Source of the DNA: Bacteroidaceae bacterium
GTDB taxonomy: Bacteria > Bacteroidota > Bacteroidia > Bacteroidales > Bacteroidaceae
Assembly: GCA_017451695.1 (NCBI GenBank)
Contig: JAFTNW010000015.1
Span: forward strand, 1 to 45,864
Length of the DNA: 45,864 bases
Direction: 5' to 3'
Within the stretch, counting starts at the first letter, position 1; each line of letters opens with the position of its first letter. The notes beneath the pieces were generated by a model. That model had not been told where the DNA came from, did not search any database, and saw only the letters and a program-made list of their open reading frames with translations. Of the stretch, positions 8,699-16,900 are shown one piece after another. The translations under genes and the position numbers were made by a program.

Positions 8699-10273
8699 TT
8701 ATTCCATTATAAACTGTTGCTCGCCATACATCTCCTGCAACCTGCGAAGCATTGCCTTCAAGCTATCGGTAAGTTGCTCTGTACCGGCTGTGCCATAGAT
8801 ATTGTTAAGTTCATGCTTGTCGGAGGCAAGATCAAAGAGCTCCCACTCACTATAATCGTCGCCATAGAAGTGAATGAGCTTATATCGCTCGGTGCGCACG
8901 CCATAATGGGGGCGCACAGCATGCTCGTCGGGGAACTCGTAATAGTGGTAGTAGAGACCTTCGCGTTTGGGAGTCCACTCCTCGCCCTTGAGCAACGGCA
9001 ATAACGACTCACCTTGTATATCGGCCGGAACAGACACACCTGCAGCCTCCAAAATTGTGGGTGCGTAGTCTATATTCTGCACAAGCTGTGTTACATCGCC
9101 CTTTACACCGCCCGGCAGACGCATGAGCAGAGGTGTGCGGAATGACTCCTCGTACATGAAGCGTTTGTCGAACCATCCATGCTCACCCATATAAAAACCT
9201 TGGTCGGAGGTATAGACGATGAGGGTATTGTCCATGAGGCCGTTCTCTTGCAAATAGTCGAGCACCACGCCCACGTTTCTATCTACCGATGTAATGACAC
9301 GCAGATAGTCGCGCATATATTGCTGGAACTTCCATGCATCGAGTTCCTTGCCCTGTAAACCGGCAGCCTTGAAATCGGCTATAACTTTGTCGTAATGGGC
9401 ATCCCATACAGCCTTTTGCTCGGGCGACATTGTACGATAGATTCTGCGGCCCCACTCTTCGAGGTCGGCGCGAGAATGTATTGCGCTGTCTTTATCGGCC
9501 ATTTTAAGGTCATAGATAATATCCATATCCTTTGATATAGACATTTTCTGCTCGCCTGCCGCGCGACGGCCTTTGTAATCGTCGTAGAAGGTTTCGGGCA
9601 ATGGGAATTTGCTATCGGCAAAGAGTGATAGGTCGCAGGTATCGGGCATCCATGTACGATGCGGTGCTTTGTGGTGCAACAGCAAGCAGAAGGGTTTGCT
9701 CTTATCGCGTAAAGAGTCGAGCCACTCGATTGCAAGGTCTGTGGTAACATTGGTAGCGTAGCCCTCGCGCTGCACCTTCTCGCCGTTTCTTATAAATGTG
9801 GGGTTATAGTAATCGCCCTGCCCTATGAGGATATCCCAATGATTAAAGCCTGTGGGGTCCGATGTCAGGTGCCATTTTCCTATAACTGCGGTTTCATAGC
9901 CCTGTTGCTGCAACAATTTGGGGAATGTCTGCTGGCTGCCGTCAAACGACGAGCTATTATCGGTAAAACCGTTTGTAAAGCTATGCTTACCTGTGAGCAT
10001 ACACGCACGCGAGGGGCCGCTGATAGAGTTCGCCACAAAACTGTTGGCAAAACGCACTCCATCGGCCGCTATGCGGTCGATGTTAGGTGTTTGAATATAG
10101 GTTGTATCATACGCGCTGATTGTCTGATAAGAGTGGTCGTCGCACATGATATACAGAATATTCAGCGGTTTTTGCTCCTGTTTCTTCTCGTTGCACGACA
10201 CAAAGGGAAGGGTGGCCACGCCTGCAGCCGAAAGAACAATAAATTGTTTTGTTTTGTCGAAAATCTTGCTCAT
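8699..10273 (-). CDS. S-type sulfatase lipoprotein, N-acetylglucosamine-6-O-sulfatase-like (S1 family)
   Basis: 524 aa with a lipoprotein signal ending FVSC (C27), so exported and lipid-anchored. Metal-binding D45-D46 sit in YIMCDDH, and the formylglycine signature S85-G-P-S-R89-A-C-M-L-T-G has serine at the modified position, so maturation depends on an anaerobic maturase such as the one encoded 6 nt downstream. 'IGKWHL', 'KAPHRTWMPDTCDLSLF' and 'GFYMGEHGWFDKRFMYEE' are also typical. From memory the overall sequence resembles the gut Bacteroides S1_11 GlcNAc-6-sulfatases more than other subfamilies; the likely substrate is 6-sulfated GlcNAc in mucin or keratan-type glycans. Family call very firm, substrate moderately so. 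First gene of the three-gene operon. Confidence 0.92.
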   Translation of the reverse strand: MSKIFDKTKQFIVLSAAGVATLPFVSCNEKKQEQKPLNILYIMCDDHSYQTISAYDTTYIQTPNIDRIAADGVRFANSFVANSISGPSRACMLTGKHSFTNGFTDNSSSFDGSQQTFPKLLQQQGYETAVIGKWHLTSDPTGFNHWDILIGQGDYYNPTFIRNGEKVQREGYATNVTTDLAIEWLDSLRDKSKPFCLLLHHKAPHRTWMPDTCDLSLFADSKFPLPETFYDDYKGRRAAGEQKMSISKDMDIIYDLKMADKDSAIHSRADLEEWGRRIYRTMSPEQKAVWDAHYDKVIADFKAAGLQGKELDAWKFQQYMRDYLRVITSVDRNVGVVLDYLQENGLMDNTLIVYTSDQGFYMGEHGWFDKRFMYEESFRTPLLMRLPGGVKGDVTQLVQNIDYAPTILEAAGVSVPADIQGESLLPLLKGEEWTPKREGLYYHYYEFPDEHAVRPHYGVRTERYKLIHFYGDDYSEWELFDLASDKHELNNIYGTAGTEQLTDSLKAMLRRLQEMYGEQQFIME

Positions 10274-10320
10274 AGTACTTTATTTTTGTTTTTATATTGA
10301 CGTAGCATATTCATCAAAGG

Positions 10321-10328
10321 CAAATATA
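10321..10328 (-). promoter_or_regulatory. Probable -7 element for the sulfatase operon
   Basis: TATATTTG on the minus strand, about 48 nt before the sulfatase ATG. No TTTG occurs 19-21 nt further upstream, so only the -7 part is recognisable. Confidence 0.5.
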
Positions 10329-10433
10329 GAATATTTTAATAAAGATTGAGCACTTTTTAATGAAAAATAATAATATATAAAGACTTTTTATGATATAGCG
10401 TGTAACAACTTGCCTTTTTCGGAACTTTTAGCG

Positions 10434-10469
10434 CATAAAAAATGCGAGCCGAAACTCGCATTTTTTATG
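10434..10469. terminator. Terminator after the ROK kinase gene
   Basis: Perfect 15-bp stem (10434-10448 and 10455-10469) with a CCGAAA loop; the arms contain an A6 and a T6 run, so it can stop transcription from either side. It lies just after the ROK stop (10483, minus strand). Confidence 0.85.
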
Positions 10470-10482
10470 GTTTGCATCGAAA

Positions 10483-11445
10483 TCAATCCTTCCAGCCAAG
10501 GGCCGAGGCGCCAAGCACAGCGGCATCGGCACCGGGAAGAGAAGATTTGAGGACCTTAACCTTGTCTTTCCACAAGAATACCACATTCTCGTTCATGCGC
10601 TTGCGTATGGGATTCAAGAGAAGGTCGCCTGCATTGGCAAGACCGCCGAAGAGCACGATGGCCTCGGGAGCCGAGAAGGCAATGAAATTACAGAAAGCAT
10701 CGCCAAGCACATTGCCCGTAAACTCAAAAATCTCTTTTGCAAGAGCATCGCCCTCCATGGCAGCATCAAAGAGCATCTTTGATGTGAGTTCGTTTATGCA
10801 GATATTGCGCAGAATGCTGGGCTGGTCGCGCTCTACAAGCCATTTTTTGGCAGTGCGCACGATACCTGTTGCCGAAGCATAGGTCTCCAAACAGTCGGTG
10901 CGGCCGCAACCACACTGGCGACCCTCCAACACGGGGGCTGTAACATGGCCAAGCTCGCCGGCAAAGCCGTCGTGGCCATATATAAGCTGGCCATTGGCAA
11001 CAATACCGCTACCCACACCCGTACCAAGTGTGATATATACAAAATCCTTCATACCTTGCGCAACGCCATACTTCATTTCACCGATGGCAGCTGCATTGGC
11101 ATCATTTGTTACTTTTGTGGGGATGCCTGTTTTAGACTCTATGAGCCAACCCAGGGGCACGATACCCTTCCAAGGCAGATTGGCTGCATTTACAATCTCG
11201 CCGGTGTAGTAGTTTGCCATAGGCGCGCCAATACCGATACCTTCAATTTTACCCTCCACGCCACACTCTTTGGCAAGTTTCTCCACCACGCGTGCAATAG
11301 TGTCGGTGTATTCTTCTATCTCAGGGTGTGCCTGAGTTTTGGTTGTATCATCCTTTGCAAGGATATGACCTTTTGCATCTACCAGACCTATCACGGTGTT
11401 TGTTCCGCCAAGGTCTATTCCAATTACATACTTTTCGCTGAGCAT
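10483..11445 (-). CDS. ROK-family sugar kinase (glucokinase / amino-sugar kinase, RokA-like)
   Basis: 320-aa cytoplasmic ATP-dependent hexokinase. N-terminal phosphate loop IGIDLGGTNT, catalytic base D115 in VTNDANAAAIGE, and the ROK signature with E164, zinc ligands H167, C178, C180 and C185 (GHVTAP, CGCGRTDC). Full length for the family. ROK enzymes phosphorylate glucose, GlcNAc or ManNAc and the sequence alone does not decide which. The surroundings (sialidases, GH20, GlcNAc sulfatase, NagB-like protein) favour an amino sugar, either GlcNAc released by GH20 or ManNAc from sialic acid. Single-gene unit with its own terminator. Confidence 0.9.
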   Translation of the reverse strand: MLSEKYVIGIDLGGTNTVIGLVDAKGHILAKDDTTKTQAHPEIEEYTDTIARVVEKLAKECGVEGKIEGIGIGAPMANYYTGEIVNAANLPWKGIVPLGWLIESKTGIPTKVTNDANAAAIGEMKYGVAQGMKDFVYITLGTGVGSGIVANGQLIYGHDGFAGELGHVTAPVLEGRQCGCGRTDCLETYASATGIVRTAKKWLVERDQPSILRNICINELTSKMLFDAAMEGDALAKEIFEFTGNVLGDAFCNFIAFSAPEAIVLFGGLANAGDLLLNPIRKRMNENVVFLWKDKVKVLKSSLPGADAAVLGASALGWKD

Positions 11446-11492
11446 TTGTTATAAATTTTTAGTTATAAGTAATTTCGTAAGGTTTAACTCTG

Positions 11493-11500
11493 CGAATATA
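11493..11500 (-). promoter_or_regulatory. Possible -7 element for the ROK kinase gene
   Basis: TATATTCG on the minus strand, about 48 nt before the ATG at 11445. The matching -33 element is not evident. Confidence 0.4.
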
Positions 11501-11585
11501 TAGAAAAAATGGATAAGTGGCACATAATCGTTGTAAAAAAACACAAAAACAGAATTTATTTTACATTCTTTTTATTCTTTACTAT

Positions 11586-11593
11586 TATCTTTG
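11586..11593 (+). promoter_or_regulatory. -7 element for the beta-hexosaminidase gene
   Basis: TATCTTTG followed by CA, 35 nt before the ATG at 11629, in an otherwise AT-rich 183-nt gap between divergent genes. No clear -33 element. Confidence 0.5.
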
Positions 11594-11628
11594 CAAACAG
11601 TTAATAATATTAAAACAGCACCACGACT

Positions 11629-13263
11629 ATGAACAAAATCATCTTCGCACTTGCAGCGTTGCTATTCTCGGCAACAACAATGGCGCAACAGAGCAACGAA
11701 CCAAGTATTCTGCCCAAGCCAAGCAAAGTAACAATGGGCTTGCAGGAGTGTTTCTTCGTGCTCAACCCGCAAACAAAAATCATAAACAAATTGGAGGATA
11801 AGGATGCAAAGGTTGTAACAAAAGAGATTAACAGCCTTGCACAGGAGTTGCTTGGCAGGAATCTGAAAACCGCATCAAGCATAAAAGAGGATAATAACAT
11901 TATAATAAAAAAGAACGGCAGCCTTGCCACCGAAGGGTACATCTTGGAAATAACACCCGAGAACATAATCATTCAGGCAAAAAGCACGGCAGGGGCATTC
12001 TACGCTTTGCAGACACTGAAACAGATTGTTCCCATTCAGGCCTACGAAACGCCATTGGACCTTGAAACCGTAAAACTGCCCACAATGAAGGTTGAGGATG
12101 CACCGCACTTTGCCTACCGCGGGTTCATGCTCGACTGCTCACGCCACTTTTGGGACGTAGAAACCGTTAAAGAGGTAATAGACATAATGGCCCTACACAA
12201 GATGAACCGCTTTCATTGGCACCTCACCGAGGACCAGGGCTGGCGCATAGAGATTAAGAAATACCCCCTGCTCACCGAAAAAGGCAGCCTGCGCGAACAG
12301 ACAACCACCGGGCACAACGAGGGATTCGACGGGATACCCTATGGCGGCTACTACACACAGAAGGACATTAAGGAGATTGTAAAATATGCCGAAGAGCGTT
12401 TCATAACAATAATCCCTGAGATTGAGATTCCCGGCCACTCGCTTGGCGCACTATGCGCATACCCATGGCTTGGCTGCCGTGGCGAGGAGGGCAACTACAA
12501 AACATGGTCGCTTTGGGGAGTGTCGCCTCAGATAGTATGCGCCGGCAAAGAGAGTTCCTTCAAATTCTGGGAGGATGTTTTGGGCGAGGTTATAAAGTTG
12601 TTCCCCGGCGAATATATACACATAGGTGGCGACGAAGCACCCCGCGACGAGTGGAAGGTGTGCCCGCTATGCCAGAAACGCATACAGGAGAATGGATTGA
12701 AAAACGAGGCCGAGCTGCAATCCTATGTAACACACCGTATAGAGGAGTACCTTAACAAGCATGGTCGCAAGCTCATCGGCTGGGACGAGATTCTGGAAGG
12801 CGGTGTGAGCCAGAGCGCAACCATCATGTCGTGGCGAGGAGCATCGGGGGGTATAAAGGCGGCTCAAAAGGGCAACTATGCCATAATGACACCCAACGAT
12901 TTCTGTTACCTCGACTATTTCCAGACAAAAGACCGCAAAGACGAGCCCGATGCCATAGGCGGCTACGTGCCTTTGAGCAAGACCTACTCGCTCAACCCCT
13001 ATGACAAGCTCACTGCCGAACAGCAGAAATACATAATGGGCGTGCAAGGCAATCTGTGGTGCGAGTACATCCCCACCCCCATGCAACTGCAATACATGGC
13101 ACTGCCCCGACTTGGTGCAATAGCAGAGGTTGGCTGGAGCAATCCCGCACCCGAGAGCAAGGATGTAAATAAATTCATTGAACGTGCAAAGCACCTATCG
13201 CGCTACTACGCCGTATTTGGGTGGAACTTTGCAAAACACTTCTACGATGGAGTCGAGCAATAA
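11629..13263 (+). CDS. Exported GH20 beta-N-acetylhexosaminidase
   Basis: 544 aa with a signal peptide ending TTMA-QQ near residue 19. Residues about 25-155 form the GH20b N-terminal alpha/beta domain. The (beta/alpha)8 barrel starts at 'HFAYRGFMLDCSRHFW' and includes 'HKMNRFHWHLTEDQGWR', 'PEIEIPGHS' and the catalytic pair D335-E336 in HIGGDEAP, used for substrate-assisted cleavage of terminal beta-GlcNAc or beta-GalNAc. No C-terminal accessory domain. It probably acts in the periplasm or on the surface after desialylation and desulfation by its neighbours, feeding HexNAc to the ROK kinase. Single-gene unit with its own terminator. Confidence 0.95.
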   Translation: MNKIIFALAALLFSATTMAQQSNEPSILPKPSKVTMGLQECFFVLNPQTKIINKLEDKDAKVVTKEINSLAQELLGRNLKTASSIKEDNNIIIKKNGSLATEGYILEITPENIIIQAKSTAGAFYALQTLKQIVPIQAYETPLDLETVKLPTMKVEDAPHFAYRGFMLDCSRHFWDVETVKEVIDIMALHKMNRFHWHLTEDQGWRIEIKKYPLLTEKGSLREQTTTGHNEGFDGIPYGGYYTQKDIKEIVKYAEERFITIIPEIEIPGHSLGALCAYPWLGCRGEEGNYKTWSLWGVSPQIVCAGKESSFKFWEDVLGEVIKLFPGEYIHIGGDEAPRDEWKVCPLCQKRIQENGLKNEAELQSYVTHRIEEYLNKHGRKLIGWDEILEGGVSQSATIMSWRGASGGIKAAQKGNYAIMTPNDFCYLDYFQTKDRKDEPDAIGGYVPLSKTYSLNPYDKLTAEQQKYIMGVQGNLWCEYIPTPMQLQYMALPRLGAIAEVGWSNPAPESKDVNKFIERAKHLSRYYAVFGWNFAKHFYDGVEQ

Positions 13264-13265
13264 GC

Positions 13266-13307
13266 AACAACAAGAACGGGAGCCCCGAGGCTCCCGTTCT
13301 TGTTGTT
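13266..13307. terminator. Bidirectional terminator between GH20 and the small lipoprotein gene
   Basis: Perfect 19-bp stem (13266-13284 and 13289-13307) with a CCGA loop, placed between the convergent GH20 (stop 13263) and lipoprotein (stop 13322) genes. Confidence 0.88.
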
Positions 13308-13321
13308 TATATCACACTTTT

Positions 13322-13657
13322 TTATTTCTTGCTATTATCGAGTAATTCGCGACGCTTGACAGAGGCTTTTGCATTAACCTCATTTACGGCTCTTATACGA
13401 CGGCTGAACATTTTATAAGCAGCCTCGTCGCTCTCATCGGGGGTACGATATTTTTCGGCCTCCTCGGGATAATCCTCGTTCAATTCTTTTATTTCGTTTC
13501 TCATCTGTTTAAGAATGGCTGTTATCTCCTTTGCCGAAGAGGCTGCCTCTACCTGCTCCTTGGCATCGCTGCAAATTTCCTCATAACTCTCAATATAGGA
13601 GTTGCCGCAGGAACAGAAGAAACAAGCGACAACCACCATCATAAAAATCTTTTTCAT
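13322..13657 (-). CDS. Small hypothetical lipoprotein
   Basis: 111 aa. Residues 1-16 are a lipoprotein signal with lipobox FCSC (C17). The mature part is almost all charged helix (Glu/Lys/Ala-rich: SDAKEQVEAASSAKEITAIL, KELNEDYPEEAEKY), suggesting a short coiled-coil. I recognise no named family. It faces the GH20 gene and is divergent from the 1692-aa sialidase. AT-rich DNA with a CAAATATA element (13703-13710, minus-strand TATATTTG) upstream could be its promoter. The reading frame and lipobox are convincing, the function is unknown. Confidence 0.75.
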   Translation of the reverse strand: MKKIFMMVVVACFFCSCGNSYIESYEEICSDAKEQVEAASSAKEITAILKQMRNEIKELNEDYPEEAEKYRTPDESDEAAYKMFSRRIRAVNEVNAKASVKRRELLDNSKK

Positions 13658-13802
13658 ATATTTAATTTAATCGGTTTGTTATAAAAATAAATAATATCGC
13701 AACAAATATATTCATTTTTTCATTCACACATCACTTTTTGCACCACAAATAGATTTTTTCACTTAAAAAATATTAAATTATATAATTGAAAGAATTATTA
13801 TA

Positions 13803-13810
13803 TATATTTG
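13803..13810 (+). promoter_or_regulatory. -7 element for the esterase-sialidase gene
   Basis: TATATTTG followed by CA in an AT-rich 267-nt gap. It would give a leader of about 110 nt before the ATG at 13925. No consensus TTTG at the right distance upstream. Confidence 0.5.
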
Positions 13811-13924
13811 CAAAAATTTGAATCGTAAATTGGGGTAGTTTGCTTTTATGGGCAATATATACAACAAACAATATGGTTCAATAATGTAAACGAATATAAC
13901 TAACCTTATTTTTAACTTTACACA

Positions 13925-16900
13925 ATGAAAAAAATTTTTACTCTGTTAACCTGTTCATTGTTAATGGCAATGACTGCTTTTGCAGACGGTCCTTTCCGCA
14001 ATCACAGGTACGACGCATTCAAAGTTCTGCCCGTAAACTCGGAGCAGATAGTGTTTATTGGTAATAGTATTACCAACATGCACGAATGGTGGGAGGCTTT
14101 TGGCAGCAACCACAATATAATTAACCGCGGAGTTTCGGGTGCAATAAGCGACGAAGCCCTTGCCAACATCGAAGCAATCGCGGCGGGAAAGCCCAAAAAG
14201 GTGTTTGTAATGCTCGGTACCAACGACCTTGGCACAGCTGGTATAAACACCACCGAACATGTAGTGAGCCGCATCGGGCTGCTGATAGACCGATTCAAAA
14301 AATGCTCACCCGCAACCGAGGTTTACATTCAAAGCATACTACCCAGCAAGAACGGTATACGCACACTCGAGATTGAGCAGGCAACAAACAGCGCATTACA
14401 AGCACTGTGCGCCGAAAAAGGGGTAACCTACATCGACCTTTGGGACGACCTTTACAGTGTGTGCCAAAATAACACCCACACTCTTGACGGCCTGCACCTG
14501 AAAGCTTCGGGCTATGCCGTGTGGTGTAAAAAGATTGCCTCATACGTGGGCAGCGATTGCATCTACCCCGACGACTGCGCAACCGCACAGAATGCCGGCG
14601 GGCAGGGAGGCTCATACGGCATGCGCAACACAGTGTTCAGCATGTTGCCCGTGAACGAGGGGGATATCCTCATGATAGGCGACGAGATGATTCATGGCGG
14701 TGAGTGGCACGAGCTGCTTAAAAGCAACAAGGTAAAGAGCCGCGGAACAGCATGGGGCTACCCCGGTCCCTCCATAGACCAGACACTTGCCGAGATTCCT
14801 TTGATTCTCAACAGCAGAAGCGGCAGCTGCAAACCCGCTCACATATTCCTATATACAGGCGTAGGCGAGGTAAACGGCTCAACAGAACTTGCCACACTCA
14901 CAGCAAAATATCAAAGCGTAGTAAACAAAATTACCGAGCTTGCTCCCGATGCAAAATTGCATATAATGAGTTTGCAGCCCATTAACACAGCGGCAACAAA
15001 CACAGGGCGCGTTGTTCCGTTCAACGAGAGCATAAAGGCCATTGCCGATGCCGCCGACAGCGACAATATCGAATATCTTGATATATACACCGACTTTGCA
15101 ACCAACAATGTGGCAAACACAGCCTATTTCAATGGCAACTACCTCTATGGCAAGGGCTATGTAAAGGTGGCACAAAAGGTTGCAGCAGCCATTAACGACG
15201 CTGCAATCACCGCCCTCACCGATGCAGAGGCCGATGCGGCATACACCACATTTACACAGCGCACCGCTCTTGGCAATGCCATTGTGGATGCGGCACTCCT
15301 TCCCGAGGGCGATGGCACAGGCGAATACTCTGCAACAGCATTGGCAACAGTGAAAAGCAAGATCGATGCTGCATACACCTTGCTTGCAAGCAACAGCAGC
15401 AGCGCCGACGCAATGACAACAGCCGCAAACGAAATAAGCACTGCCACAGCTGCAATCAAGGCAAACATTAATATGCCGCAATTGAGCACCGCCGACAACG
15501 AAGTGTGGTATCAGCTATACACTCCCAACCGTGGCAGCCGTTACCTCACATCGCAGGGCGTGGGCAGCAACACTATAGGTAAAGAGGCCAACAACTATGC
15601 CCGCAGCATGTGGAAATTCACCGAACGCGCCGATGGCAAATGGAATATCATTAACCGCCAGGACAATTCGTACCTGAACCCTGCGGCTGCATTTGACACA
15701 GCTATCTCCACAAGCGAAACAGAGCCCGCCGCAGGCTGGCAGTTGAGCTATGCAAACACCACCGGACTATATATAATAAGTAGCGGTACCGTGCAGCTGA
15801 ACCAGACACAGGAGGCACTTGGCTGGAAGATATATAACTGGAGTTCAGGCAACAGCGGACAGGACCGCGGCGATGCAGGTTGCCAATATAAGATAGACAT
15901 TGTAACAGGCGAACCCGACGTTGAGACCATCGTACCCAACCAACTCGAAACAACAAGCGAGATTGTAAACGGCTGGTACAAGATTGTTGCCATTGAGGGC
16001 AGCACCGGCGACATGAACAATGCCATCACCGCAGGTAAGAACTACATAAGCAACGCCACTGCCGAATACAAGCAGAACGCAAGCAACTACTACCCTCTTA
16101 AATATGCAGCCTACAACGAGAGCAACCCCGTTGTATCATACATACACATCACAAAGAGTGGTAACAGTTTTTATCTGACATCGCTTAACGGCCACAAGGT
16201 AAACGAAAACTTTACAGCATCGCGCACCGAGCCCGGAACAAAAACCGCCATCAGCGGTAGCAATGGTGTATTCACGGTGGGTAAATCATCGGCATACAAC
16301 AGCGGTGGAGCCGAGCAACCCTACGTTGGTAAATACAGCAATTCAACCACCAAGTACAACATATTCAAGCTATCCGACGAGGAGAAGAGCAGATATACAG
16401 TTTACAGCGTAACCATCAGTGGCGCAGAGAACGCAAGCGAGATTGGCAACGATGTAAAAGTTACATGCAATAACGCAGCCGTAAAAGGCCTTGCAAGCGT
16501 ATATAACGGTGGTTATTACTTTGTGCCCACCGGTACAACAATATCGGCAAGCGACTTCACCGCCACCGAGGTTGAGGGCAAAACCGCATACTTTGAGATT
16601 GGCAACGGCACAATAGCACTCACCTACATGACAGGTACATACGCCGAGGTAAGTGCTAAAATAGACGAGGTAAAAGCCGTATTGGAGAATACCACAGCCG
16701 GTACCGACCCCGCATGCTTCACCACAGAGGCTCGTGCAACCCTGCAAACTGCCATAGATGCTGCCGAGGCATTCAACGCCACAAGCAACAAGAACAGCGA
16801 GGAGATTGCAGCCGCAGTGAACGCACTTACCACCGCAGTGAACACATACTATGCAACACGCAACGACGTGAAGTACTCAACCGAGGGTAACGAAACATGG

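Noticed and set aside
12667..13194. 175-codon frame opposite GH20, and similar long shadows opposite other CDS
   Set aside because: High-GC codon mirrors of well-supported genes; no domain content.
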